From Anaeromyces robustus (Eukaryota > Neocallimastigomycota > Neocallimastigomycetes > Neocallimastigales > Neocallimastigaceae): a DNA stretch of 20,000 nucleotides. Under the pieces are notes generated by a model that was not told where the DNA came from, did no database searches, and was given only the letters and a program-made list of their open reading frames with translations. The DNA lies in the NCBI GenBank assembly GCA_002104895.1, contig MCFG01000455.1:1-20000 (forward strand), written 5' to 3'. Below, one piece after another: positions 1 through 10,240 of the stretch (positions are counted from its first letter, which is position 1; every line of letters begins with the position of its first letter). The position numbers and the translations under genes were made by a program.

Positions 1-256
1 ATTATATTATATATTATATATTATATATTAATAATAGAATAGAATAGAGTGATTAAAAAAATTATTAAGAAAAAAAAAAAATAATTGAATATTATTATTA
101 AAAAAATATTTATATATAATAATAATAAAAATAATTATTATTATTATTATAAATTCAAATTATGATTTTAAACATAAACAAAAAAAAAAAAAGAAGAAAA
201 AAAAAATCTTTTATTATTAATATTATTATGATTTTCTTTCTCTTTTTCTCGTTTAT

Positions 257-257
<1 letters not shown>

Positions 258-288
<31 letters not shown>
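258..288. repeat. Homopolymer T tract, 31 bases
   Basis: There are thirty-one uninterrupted T residues on +. Long poly(dA:dT) tracts are known to disfavour nucleosomes. The length may be unreliable in sequencing. Confidence 0.9.
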
Positions 289-289
<1 letters not shown>

Positions 290-1310
290 ATTGTTTGAAT
301 TGCAATAAAAAAAAAATTATCAGCATTTGTTTTTTTTTTTGTTTGTTTGTTTGTTTCTTCTGTCTTTTTTTTTTTTTTTTTTTTTTATCAATTATTTAAT
401 AGCTGATTATAATTATAAATTAGAAAAAAAAAAAATATTAAATAAAAAAAGAAATTATTAAATAATTGTTTTAAAAGATAATTTTTTTATATATATAATA
501 TACAAAATATTAAAAAAAAATTAAGATAAGAGTAGAAAAAAAAATTATTATTATATAATAGAATTATTAATATTAATATTAATTATTTATGATTGAATAA
601 AAAAAAAAAAGAAAAAATAAAAAAAAATAGTGTTATATATTATATTATTAAATAACTATTTATATATATATGTAAAAAAAAGAAAAAAAAAAAAAAAAAA
701 ACTATTTATATATTATGTTAACTTTTTTTTTTTTTTTTCTGTTTCGTTTTGAAATATTATTATGGGAATATTTGATATTATAAAAAACATTGTAAACTTT
801 ATAATGTTATTATAATATTTAAAAAAAAAATTAAATAAATGATGAAAATTTGATTATATTACGAAAAAAAAATATATCAAAAAAAGAATAAGAAAAGAAT
901 AATTATGTTAAAATTTCTTTTTTTTTTTTTTTTCTTTCATTCATTCTTTTTTCTTTTTCTTATTATTACTATTTTTTTTTTTGTTTGGTTGTTTAATATA
1001 ATTTGTTGATTTGTTTTTTCTTAAAATATATATATATTATGGTTGCTTATATTTTATATTTAAATGATAAACAAATTCTATAAAATGGGATAGGATTTTT
1101 AATATAGCTATCATTGGTATTATTATTAAAAAAAAAAAATGTTGGGACTAAATATATAAAAAAAAAAGGATCTTCAATAAATTGACAAATTAATTGAAAA
1201 CTTTTTTTTTATTATTATTATTATCCCTTTTTTTTTTTTTTTTTTTGTATTTGTTTTTTGTTTTTTTGTTTTATTTAAATATAAAATTATTAAGATATAT
1301 ATATATATAT

Positions 1311-1316
1311 TTTATT
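1311..1316 (-). terminator. Candidate polyadenylation signal AATAAA
   Basis: AATAAA on the minus strand lies about 135 bases past the homeobox stop codon; a second copy is at 1270-1275. The distance is plausible for a fungal 3' UTR, but the hexamer arises often by chance in DNA this rich in A and T. Confidence 0.25.
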
Positions 1317-1383
1317 TAACAAAACAAATTGTTTTTATATTTCAAACTTTTTCTTTTTTTTTTTTTTTTAATATATACTTCTT

Positions 1384-1449
1384 CTGTTTTCATTTTTGGT
1401 TTGGTTTGTTTTGGAGTTTGGTTTGTTTTTTGTTTTTTGGTTTCTTGAT
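1384..1449 (-). other. Probable 3' UTR start, A/C-rich in transcript sense
   Basis: Directly after the stop codon the + strand is made almost entirely of G and T, with repeated TTTGG and TTTG words. The transcript would therefore read CCAAA and CAAA repeats with almost no G or U. The composition differs from both the coding region and the outer desert, which suggests transcribed untranslated sequence. The extent is inferred. Confidence 0.45.
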
Positions 1450-3036
1450 TTACTCTATGCCTTCATCTTCTTTTATAGTTTCTAAACCTTTCTGTTTAGT
1501 TAAATTATCATCTAAAGAAAGTTGTAAACTATTTACAGAAGCAAGGAATTCTGGTGGACATGAACTTCTTCTTCCTGGATTAAATCCTGTTGGATAAGCT
1601 GGAATACCTTGTAATACTCCTGTACCAGCATTTAAATCAGGTACAAAGTTTTGAATATTACTGGTATATGGATTATTTAAAGATTGTTGAGTAAGACTAT
1701 AAGGATTATTCATATAACCAAAAGAATCATCAATTTGTCTTATACTATTGATCGATGAAACATCTGGAATAAAACCTTGATAGGTAGGAGAATAGCCATT
1801 ACCATTACTAGTGGAAGAATGTGGACTAGGTATATTATCTCCAAGACCTGGAGAGGTCATATAATTAACATAACTTCTACTTCTATTTAGACCAGCACCA
1901 TCAATACCATTATAAAAGATATGATCTGGATGTTTAGCAAGACCAGCAGAAAGTCTAGTTTGAGAACTTTTTTCTGAACCAGATAATGAAGGTGATGAAG
2001 CAGAAGAATCATTAGATGGACCCATAGTTGGTAAAGATTGAGCTTTTTGAGTATAAAGGAAGGTATTTGGAGAATAAGGTGATTTTTGTCTCAAGAATTG
2101 AAGACTTTGTGGGGAATAACTACCAGCAGCAGATTTTGGAGCACCAATTAAGGAATAAGGTTGAGCTTGAGAAGGTAATTGAGGATGTTGATGTAAACCT
2201 TGAAATTGAAGGGATGGATTTAAGGAATTTACTAAAGATTGTTGTTGTGGAGAAACATACATTCCTAAATGGAATACATTTGGTAAAGATTTAGCTCTAC
2301 TTCTTCTATTCATATTTAAAGGAGCACCTGGAGCACCACCATAAAAATCAGTATGTAATGGGGATGGACCAAAACCTTGATTTAAAGCGGCTTCTTGTTT
2401 ATCAAAGAAATAATCTGGAGTGGTATCTGCAAATGGAATCATACCTTGATTAGCTTCATCTTCTACTTGGAAGTAAGGATTACCAATTAAGGAATAATCT
2501 TTTTCTAATTTAAGTTTATTATCTATATCTAAACTAGCTGGTTTGGGTTCTTCCGTTAATTCTTTTGGAGAGGAAGGAGTTTTATCAGAGGCATTATCTT
2601 TAGTTTCCTTTTTATTATTTACATTTTCCGTAGAATTTTCAACATTATTATTTTCACTTGGACTATTAGTAGCAGAAGTATTCTTTTCACTTTCTGATGG
2701 AGAACTAGCAGTAGATCCATTCTTTTTTGCCATCTTTAATTTTTGAGCTTTAGCTTTGGCTCTACGATTTTGAAACCAAACTTGTACCCCACGAACGGTC
2801 ATCTTTAATTTTTCTGCTAATTCTCTACGTGTAGCAGCATTTGGTTTTGGATTTTCATTGAAAGCTTTTTCTAAAATACTAAATTGTTTTTTAGAAGTAC
2901 GACGTCTATGTTTAACTTGAAATGGATCATAAAAAGTTGGAGCCCAAATAGTAGATCCACTTGGATTTGGATAACTTGGAGTTGCAAGAGCTCCGGCAGT
3001 ATTATCAATGGTACTAATATCAGCTGCTGATAACAT
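1450..3036 (-). CDS. Fungal homeodomain transcription factor (Hoy1/Phx1-like)
   Basis: An uninterrupted 528-codon frame runs from ATG (3036) to TAA (1450). The start sits in an A-rich context (AAAAATG), and the homeodomain begins only about 40 residues later, so no upstream exon is needed. Residues 40-99 form a 60-residue typical (non-TALE) homeodomain with the expected core: Leu55 and Phe59 in helix 1, and WFQNRR at 87-92 in the recognition helix (Trp48, Phe49, Gln50, Asn51, Arg53 in homeodomain numbering). A basic stretch at 91-105 would serve as a nuclear localisation signal. Residues 106-176 are Ser/Asn/Glu/Lys-rich and look disordered. The rest is Pro/Ser/Gln/Tyr-rich with short repeated motifs: YSLIG at 181 and 294, NNPY at 443 and 454, F[IV]PD[VL] at 422 and 464, and basic-Ser motifs near 244, 385 and 489. 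The C-terminus is acidic. The family acts in the nucleus as sequence-specific DNA-binding regulators; the target genes here are unknown. Codons are mostly A/T-ending. The homeodomain call is secure; the subgroup is from resemblance only. Confidence 0.96.
   Translation of the reverse strand: MLSAADISTIDNTAGALATPSYPNPSGSTIWAPTFYDPFQVKHRRRTSKKQFSILEKAFNENPKPNAATRRELAEKLKMTVRGVQVWFQNRRAKAKAQKLKMAKKNGSTASSPSESEKNTSATNSPSENNNVENSTENVNNKKETKDNASDKTPSSPKELTEEPKPASLDIDNKLKLEKDYSLIGNPYFQVEDEANQGMIPFADTTPDYFFDKQEAALNQGFGPSPLHTDFYGGAPGAPLNMNRRSRAKSLPNVFHLGMYVSPQQQSLVNSLNPSLQFQGLHQHPQLPSQAQPYSLIGAPKSAAGSYSPQSLQFLRQKSPYSPNTFLYTQKAQSLPTMGPSNDSSASSPSLSGSEKSSQTRLSAGLAKHPDHIFYNGIDGAGLNRSRSYVNYMTSPGLGDNIPSPHSSTSNGNGYSPTYQGFIPDVSSINSIRQIDDSFGYMNNPYSLTQQSLNNPYTSNIQNFVPDLNAGTGVLQGIPAYPTGFNPGRRSSCPPEFLASVNSLQLSLDDNLTKQKGLETIKEDEGIE
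2740..2919 (-). other. Homeobox (60-residue homeodomain)
   Basis: This segment encodes residues 40-99 of the protein. An Arg-rich N-terminal arm (HRRRT, Arg44 at homeodomain position 5) precedes three predicted helices. The length is exactly 60 residues, with no three-residue TALE insertion. The recognition helix reads VQVWFQNRRAKAK, with Val47, Gln50, Asn51 and Ala54. This combination is known in the family to favour TAAT-type cores. It is among the most GC-rich parts of the window: 22 of 60 bases in the line at 2761-2820 are G or C. Confidence 0.95.
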
Positions 3037-3250
3037 TTTTGAAACTTTTGTTATTTATTTATTTATTTAAATATAATTACACAAAAATATATATATTGAT
3101 ATTGACTATTTATATTTTAATAATCATTTTATAAATAAAATAAAAGTGAAAAAAAAATTAATAAATAAAAGGAAAAAAAATTGGTTAAAATAAATATATA
3201 AAATATTTTATGGGAAAAAAATTTTTTTTCAATTAATGTATACTTTTTTT

Positions 3251-3310
3251 TTTTATTATACTATATTTATATGTACTTTTTTTTATTATACTATATTAAT
3301 ATGTATTTTT
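3251..3310. repeat. 30-bp tandem duplication upstream of the homeobox gene
   Basis: Two adjacent 30-base copies (3251-3280 and 3281-3310) differ at two positions. Each carries TTTTATTATACTATAT followed by ATGTA. A partial third copy (ATGTATAC plus T run) precedes them from about 3237. It lies 215-275 bases upstream of the homeobox start codon. Confidence 0.8.
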
Positions 3311-3390
3311 TTTATATATACTCTTTTTTAATATCTTCTCTTTTTATATATACTCTCTTTTTATATATACTCTTTTTTTATATATACTTT
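3306..3390 (-). promoter_or_regulatory. Array of four TATATATA boxes, possible homeobox promoter
   Basis: On the minus strand four near-identical units of the form GAGTATATATAAAAA recur (TATA cores near 3313-3320, 3345-3352, 3362-3369 and 3378-3386). They lie about 270-350 bases upstream of the homeobox ATG. Each resembles a TATA box followed by an A run. In DNA this AT-rich the TATA match is weak evidence by itself; the regular repetition with a conserved GAG is what stands out. The promoter role is inferred. Confidence 0.35.
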
Positions 3391-3509
3391 TTTTTTTTAC
3401 TTTACTCTTCTATATATATATAAAATTTTTTAATTAATACTTACATAAAAAAATAGAATATGAATTCTTTTATACAAAAAAAATTATGTTAAAATTATAA
3501 ATATATAAC

Positions 3510-3545
3510 TTTTTTTTTGTCCTGTTTTGTTTTTTGTTTGTTCTA
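3510..3545 (-). promoter_or_regulatory. A/C-rich stretch in gene sense, possible 5' leader or upstream element
   Basis: In gene sense this stretch reads as CAAA/ACAAA words with a short GGAC, with almost no T. It contrasts with the surrounding A+T sequence and mirrors the A/C-rich composition just after the stop codon. It lies about 475-510 bases upstream of the ATG. It may be a long 5' leader, an upstream activating element or a chance skew. Confidence 0.25.
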
Positions 3546-4087
3546 TTATACACAATCAAATAAAAAGATTAATAAATTTCCTTTATAAAGTTTTGGGATT
3601 TAAATTTTAAATTTTTTTTTCCAAAATTTCTTAATAAAAATACATATGAAAAAAAAAATAAAATTCCAAACTTTATAATATATTTTATTTTATTGAAAGA
3701 AAAAATTATTAATAATAATTAATAATTTTTTTTTAATTTATGTTGTAAAATGGTAGAATTAATAAAAAAAATTCTTCTTCCCAAAATAAAAATAATTGGC
3801 TAAATTGTTCTTTATAATTTATAAATTTTGCCTTTATTAATTTTTTTCCTTTAAAATATACAATTGGTGGAAGGTATATATTATATATAATTTATTGTTG
3901 AATTTCCCACTTTTAACTATTTCAAAACTCTTTTTTTTTACTATCAAGCAAATATATATCTAAAGAAAAAATAAATAAAATTAAAATATATACATATATA
4001 TACAATATACAATTGAAACAAGAATTAGATTTCTATATTTATTTTTTATATTTAAAAAAATATTGTTTTATAAACAGAAAAAAAATA

Positions 4088-4235
4088 TTTTAAATCATAT
4101 TTAATTATTTTGTTTTTTTAAAAAATAATAAATCTTTTAAATCATATTTTATTTATCTTTGTTTTTTTTTTTTTTTTTTTTGAAAAAAAAAGATATTTTA
4201 AAACATATTTTATTTATCTTTGTTTTTTTATTGTT
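4088..4235. repeat. Imperfect triplicate repeat
   Basis: The word TTTTAAATCATATTT and its downstream TTTATCTTTG plus T run occur at 4088, 4135 and 4196. The copies are spaced 47 and 61 bases apart and separated by A or T tracts of different length. The second and third copies are most alike. It looks like a local duplication whose homopolymer parts have changed length. Confidence 0.7.
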
Positions 4236-4745
4236 ATTTAGTTATATAAATATTTGTTTTTATTCTAAATAAATAATAGTTGAAATCTATTCCTATTTCA
4301 ATTTCTGAATAATATTTAAAAAAAATTTTTTTTGTAAGAGTTGAAAAAAAAAAGTGATTTTTTCAAAATTTGTTTCGTATAAAAAATTTTATATTTATAT
4401 TTAATATTTATATATAATACTAACTAAAAATTTTTATTTCTTTTCACTATTAAAATAAAATTTTTAAGATTTCGTATTGTAATATATATTATAGTATATT
4501 ATAATATATTGTAGTACATTCATATAATTGTATCATATATTATTTTATATTGTAATATATTTGTTGATACATTAATACTTAAATTAATTAATTTAATTAA
4601 TTTTTATTAATTTTTAAAATTGATGACTACAACCTCAAATTATTATTTTGTATTTTGTTACAAAAAAAAATTTTACTAAACTAACAAATTTCTTTCCTAT
4701 GAATTAGCCTCTCATTCATTCATTTTAAAAAAATTATTGCTTAAT

Positions 4746-4775
4746 TACAAGAAAAAAATTTTTTTTTTACTTGTA
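4746..4775. repeat. Small inverted repeat around an A/T tract
   Basis: TACAAG with seven A residues is followed by a T run and CTTGTA, giving a near-perfect hairpin of about 12 pairs with one mismatch. There is no adjacent gene for it to terminate. Confidence 0.6.
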
Positions 4776-4862
4776 GGTTCTCTTTTTTTTTGTGAAAGGC
4801 TTTTTTTTTTATGATCCCTTTTTGATATATTAATATAATATCACTTTTTATTTTTTTTTACT

Positions 4863-4883
4863 TATCTATCTATCTATCTATCT
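4863..4883. repeat. (TATC)5 microsatellite
   Basis: Five perfect TATC units plus one T. It is one of the few microsatellites here that contains C. Confidence 0.9.
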
Positions 4884-7158
4884 TTAATATTATATTTTTT
4901 TTACTTTTTCTATTTTACTTTTTTTTTTTATATTTCAATTTTCACTTTTAATATTATTCTTTCATTAATTTTTTCACTTTTTTTTACTTTTTTTTAATTA
5001 TTTTTAAATATAATTATATTTTATTTATTTATATATTTTTACCTTTTAGATATTAGTCTCCTTTTATTTTTGTATCGTTAATAAAGAATAGAAATAACCG
5101 GTTTATATTACATAATTATATAAAATATAAAATATAAAATAGGTTAAATATTATATTATTATTAATATTATAATTCTTTTTTTTTTCAATTATTTTTTTA
5201 TAACGAAAATATATTATCGTTAAAAAAAATGTTTTATATATATATATATATTTTCTATATTTATATTAAATAAAAATTGGTTTAATAATATTTACATTAA
5301 CATAAATTAATATGCTTTTTATATATAGAATAGAAAAAAAAAAAACTATTTAATTTTTTTTGTTGAATAATTTAAATTAAATAAACATTAAAATAAATAA
5401 TTTAAATATGAAAAAAAAAAGAATATATATAAAAAAAAAGTTTCTTTTTTTTTTATATGAATATGGATATAATATTCTTTTCAATTATTTTCTTTTCTCT
5501 TTTTATCTATCGTTTTTTTTTTTAAAAAAAATTTTTTTGCTTTAAAATATTTTGTTATTTTAACTACTTCTTTCAAAATAAAAATTAATATGCTACAAAA
5601 ATAAAAATAAAATAAAATATAATTGAAAGAAGTTTTAAAAATATAAAATAAAATAAAATAAAAAAAGGTTTTTTTTAAAAAAAAAAAATAATATTCAAAT
5701 ATTTTATAGCTGTAATTAAGTAGAAAAAAATTTTTTTCTTAGTATTTTTAGTTGTTAATAGAATTAATTTTATCTATAAAAAAAAATTATTTAATTTAAT
5801 TTATTATAATTATTAAATTAAAATAATCATGAATTATTATTAATATTATTAATATTATTAATATTAAGGTATTATATAAAATAAAAAAATATTATTATCT
5901 TTTTTTTAAAAAAAAAATTTAAAAAAAAAAAAGAATTGAAAAAAAAAAAAAAAATTTTTTTGGAAGAAAAAATAAAAATTATTTATATGATTTTTTTTTA
6001 ATAATTTTTTAATAATAATAAAAAGATAAAAAATGAAAAAAATTTTTTATTATTATTTTATTATTATGTATTTATTATTTTTTTATTCTTTTTTTTATTA
6101 TTTTTTATTATTATTATTATTCTTTTTTTTAAATTTTTTTTTATTCTTTTTTTTTTAAATAATTTTATTATTTATTATGATTTATGATAATTTTTTGAAT
6201 TTCTTTTTTTTTTATTCTATTCTATAAAATATATAGTATAATATATTGTATAATATATTTTATTACATTATAATATATGATAATATAAGATTTTTATTCT
6301 TTTCATTAATATATAATATATAACATAATACTAATAATTCTAATATTTATTATTATTATTATTATTTAATTTTATTATTTAATTTTATTCTTATTAAATA
6401 TTAAATATTAAATAAATAAACCATATTATAGAATAATATATAATAAAAATAGGAAATAAATTATACCATATAATACAATATAATACAATTGAATTGAATT
6501 AAATAGAATATTAAATAAATCATATAATAGAATAGAATATTATAATAAATTTTATAATTTTTAAATTATTAAAAAAAAAAATAAAAAAAATACTTTAAAT
6601 CATTAATTATTAATAATTAATAATATCTAAAAAAGAAAAAAAAAATAATTTAAAATAATAATAAAATTTTAGTTAGGATAGAATTCAATATATGGTAATC
6701 ATTTATTTTGACTTTTTTATTTTATCTCCACCATATATTCTAGTGTAAAAGATTATATAAAAAATGAAATAAAATAATATAAAATGTAATATAAGTATAA
6801 TATATTATCAATTGATTAAATTAAAAATAAATAAATAAAAAAGAACCATTAAATTATATACAATACAATAAAAAAAAATATAAAAGTATATAAACTTATT
6901 AATAATACAATTTAAATCACCATTTTTATTATATAGCAGATGAAAATATACTATATAATAAAATATATTGCCACATATATTATGATTTCTACTATTTCTA
7001 ATATAAAAGTATATATAATAAAACTATTATAAATATATATATTTTTTTATATTTTTATTTAAAAAATTATATTATTAATATATATTGAAATGTATTATAG
7101 AATAATAAATAATCCATAAAAAGAAACATTTAACCTTTTAATATAATATAAAATCATC

Positions 7159-7311
7159 AATTTTAATTATTAAATTAATAATAAATAAAATTAATATATA
7201 ATTATTATTATTATTATTATATAATATTTATTTATTATTATTTATTTTATATTATTTATTATTTATTATTTATTTTATATTATTATTATTTATTATTTAT
7301 TTATTATAAAT
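7159..7311. repeat. 153-bp block without any G or C
   Basis: Every base from 7159 to 7311 is A or T. Words include (ATT)n near 7201-7220 and a TTATTTAT pattern after that. It is the longest G/C-free stretch I found in the window. Confidence 0.85.
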
Positions 7312-8106
7312 GACTTTTTTATTTTTTAAAATATGCTAAGGCTATTAAACTATATATAGTTATTTTTATGATTTGAATTATTATCATATATTAATAATAT
7401 ATTAAAATTTATTAGAAATGAAATTTTATGTTTTGATATAAAACAAAATATATTATTTAATATATTTAATTATTTTTTTTTATTTTATTTTTTTTACAAA
7501 AAATAATAAGAAATGTTAAACTATTAAAAAATATTAAAATATTAAAATAATGGATTGTTAAACTTTTTAGTTTTATTTTTATTTTTTATAAAAAATAAAA
7601 TTTTAATATGACTAAATATTTTTTATTATTTTTTAATAATATTTATTATTTTTAATAATATTTAATAATAGTTTAATATTTAATAATAATTTATATTAAT
7701 AAAATATTAATATATCATATATAAAAGAATATATTGGAATTTATATAAAAAGATATATAACACAAAAAATAAAATTTTAATTATTAATAATTAATTTTAT
7801 TCTATTATAGAAAAAGAAAAAAAAAAAAAGATGATAAAACCTTTTTTAGTTATTTTCTTTTTTAATAGTATTGGTTTCCTTTATAAATGAATAGAAATAA
7901 TATATTATTTATTTATATTATTTTATATTTATTTATATTTATTTATATTATTTCCTATGATTTCATTAATGTCATTGAAATTTGAGTACAAAAATAATAT
8001 AATAAATATAAATAATATCTAGGAATTATTAATTAAATGGTAATAAATTTTTTTGTATTTATTTTTTAATTTAAAAAGTATCAAATTTTTATAATTTTTG
8101 TGTATT

Positions 8107-8208
8107 TAATAATATATTATAATATATGTGAGATAATATATTACAATATATTGTATAATATAATAGATTCACTAGGCTTCTATAAAAATTTATTTTATAT
8201 TGTACAAT
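8107..8208. repeat. Palindromic AT block with ACAATATATTGT
   Basis: The perfect 12-bp palindrome ACAATATATTGT is at 8143-8154, preceded by AATATATTATAATATAT. A second palindrome, ATTGTACAAT, is at 8199-8208. Related blocks occur at 4474-4563, 6229-6290, 12772-12830 and 14705-14736. Confidence 0.55.
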
Positions 8209-9013
8209 AATAATGAAAAATTTTGGTTGCATATATTCAATATATTTTAAATATAATCAAGATATATTAAATTTTCACTAACAAAATGAATGAAAAAGAT
8301 GAATTACATCATATATTAGAATATAAAGTAATAAATGATTTTTGAAATAAATTAAATTTTAAAATAAAGTTATTAAAAAAATATAAAAAAAAAATTTCGT
8401 ATCAATTATTCATCATGAAAAAAAAATAATGGTTGTAAATCGTTGTAAAAGGAAAAATATAATAATAAAAAGAATAAAAAAAATAAAAAAAAAAAAGAAT
8501 AAAAATAATAAAATAATTATATATGAATTTGATTAAAAATAATAATTAACTAATAATTAATAATTATTATTTCATTATTTATTATTCTATTATTTTATTA
8601 TTATTTTATTATTATTTTATTATTTTATGATGAAATCAATTATTATTATTAGAAATAATTAACTATTATGATTAATATTATATTAATTTAACTTTATTTT
8701 TAATTTTACTATAAAAAATAATGATAATAATAATAGTAATAAGGATAATAATAAAGGATAATGATAAAAGCAATAAATATTACTAAATAAATATAAAAAA
8801 AAAAAAAGAGGACATAATAAAAAAATTTTTTTTGTTATTTTCAATATTATTTATTATTTATTATTTATGATTATGATAAACTTTTTTTTGTTATAAGATT
8901 CAAATTCAATTATAAAAATTACATTTTCATTCAAAAAATAAAAAAAAATATACATTACATACATACATTATATAAAATTGTCATTTTTTTTTTGTAATTT
9001 TTATAATTTTAAA

Positions 9014-9017
<4 letters not shown>

Positions 9018-9046
<29 letters not shown>
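9018..9046. repeat. (TAA)n microsatellite
   Basis: About nine and a half TAA units. Similar arrays lie near 124-150 and at about 17689-17721. Confidence 0.85.
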
Positions 9047-9051
<5 letters not shown>

Positions 9052-10240
9052 GGTCATAAAAAAGAAAAAAGAAATACTAAAAAAAGAATATAAAAAAAAT
9101 TAAAAATTAAAATTAAAAAATTAAAATTAAAAAAAAATGCTATTTTTAATAATGATGGTTGATATTATTCCAAGGATGATAATAGTATTTATTTAATAAC
9201 TTTAAATCATTTAATAATAATAAAAATAATAATGAATAAATAAAAATTGTATACAATAAATATTAAAAATTAATTACAAAAAAAAACAAAAATGGGAATA
9301 ACAATAATAATAATAAATAATAATAATTTAATAATAAAGAAAAATGGATAATAAATCTTTTTTATTCATTTGTATTTTTAATATGAATTGACATTATTGT
9401 TTTTTTTATTATTATTTAGTTATATAATATTAATATTTTGATACATTTTAATATTTCAAATAAATTAATTTTTTTATTATTATAATAATAGTTTATAATA
9501 ATAATAAATAATAAATAATAAATAATAATAATAAAAAAGAAAATAAAAAAGGAAATAATATGACAAAATAATGAAAAATAAAACATCATTAATATTATTT
9601 AATAATAGAATAATAGAATATTAGAATAACAGAATAAATAAAATAAATGGTACATAATAATAATGGTACATAATAATTCAGATACAGTAGTTTTAATGAA
9701 ATTAATGGTTACATAAATACATAATATTAATATTAATATTAATATTAATGAATGAAAAATACCTCAATAAAAAATAAAATGTTTAACGTATCATTTATTG
9801 TATTTAGTTATTATGTTTTATTGTTTTATGTTTTATTTATGTACTGTACTATTCAGTATTATGCATCATTATTTTTTTGTATTTTGTTACTAAAAAAATT
9901 TTTTTATTTTTTTTTACTAAATATTATTATTATTAATTATAAATCATAAATCATAAAAAAGGAAATAAGAAATATATAAAAAAAAAATGTCAACAACCAT
10001 TAATAAAATATAAAAAAAAATAATTATAAAGAAAAAAAAATTTTTTTTTTTTATACTTTAAAGTATTATAACTCTGTTTTTTTTTTTGTTTTGGTAAAAT
10101 ATTATTGGTAAATCGGTTAATGATGATATAATGATATATAAAAAACTTTAAAAAAATATATAAAAAAAAAGTTTTATATATATATTTTATATATATAAAC
10201 TTTTTTTTTTTTTATTAATTATTCAAAAAAAAAAAAAAAG
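9047..10240. other. AT-rich intergenic sequence, no gene supported
   Basis: This stretch contains a 65-codon open frame at 9752-9949 that is Phe/Ile/Leu/Tyr/Lys-biased, as random AT-rich DNA would give; I do not call it a gene. Other contents are A-rich tracts, AATA repeats, and the pairs AATGGTACATAATAAT near 9647-9679 and (TTAATA)n near 9724-9750. Confidence 0.55.
10162..10212. repeat. Hairpin: A9-G-TTTATATATA with its complement
   Basis: The left arm has nine A, then G, then TTTTATATATAT. The right arm is ATATATATAAAC followed by a T run. The stem is about 20 pairs with one bulged T and a short loop near 10184-10189. It is almost entirely A/T but keeps a single G:C pair in register. Confidence 0.6.

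Larger units (their letters stand above)
1..1383. other. AT-rich intergenic sequence left of the homeobox gene
   Basis: I see no gene here. Contents include an alternating ATTATAT block at 1-30, a T31 tract at 258-288, a GTTT tetranucleotide run near 340-357, further T tracts at 367-386, 722-738, 918-933 and 1229-1246, and short (TA)n runs near 1026-1038 and 1294-1310. Positions 1076-1200 are slightly more complex. The T-rich bias on + means A-rich on the strand that carries the homeobox gene. Confidence 0.6.
3546..6968. other. AT-rich intergenic sequence, no gene seen
   Basis: Only scattered short words break the A+T background: TTTCGTAT at 4373 and 4470, ACCGGT at 5097-5102, and a short more complex patch at 4620-4800. 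The rest is A or T tracts, AATA/ATTA repeats, and mixed ATATA blocks such as 4474-4563 and 6229-6290. No open frame with protein-like composition appears on either strand. Confidence 0.6.
6969..9017. other. AT-rich intergenic sequence, no gene seen
   Basis: I see no coding signal. Contents include a 153-bp G/C-free block (7159-7311), ATATATTATA blocks with central ACAATATATTGT (8107-8168), a short more complex patch at 8165-8190, and a CATA microsatellite near 8952-8970. Confidence 0.6.

Noticed and set aside
1406-1597. 63-codon + frame overlapping the end of the homeobox gene
   Set aside because: It is antisense to the real gene and its 5' part is low-complexity Phe/Leu; it is a shadow frame.
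2028-2294. 88-codon + frame inside the homeobox gene
   Set aside because: It lies wholly antisense to the well-supported coding frame; its residue pattern reflects that gene.
2543-2746. 67-codon + frame inside the homeobox gene
   Set aside because: It is antisense to the Ser/Glu/Lys-rich linker and reads as its Ser/Phe/Leu complement.
1450-3036. Dictyostelid origin
   Set aside because: The genome bias would fit, but the protein lacks the long Asn/Gln runs typical there, and the DPF-x-VKHRRRT flank with GVQVWFQNRRAKAK looks fungal. I cannot exclude it without a database search.
3034-3550. Upstream coding exon joined by an intron in the 5' flank
   Set aside because: The minus strand upstream of the ATG has no open protein-like frame and no convincing donor/acceptor pair. 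The start context is good and the domain is complete.
9752-9949. 65-codon + frame, hydrophobic, membrane-protein-like
   Set aside because: Phe/Ile/Leu/Tyr/Lys dominance is what A/T-only codons produce. There is no motif, no neighbouring support and no G/C rise, although its TTTGTATTTTGTTAC word also occurs at about 4647.
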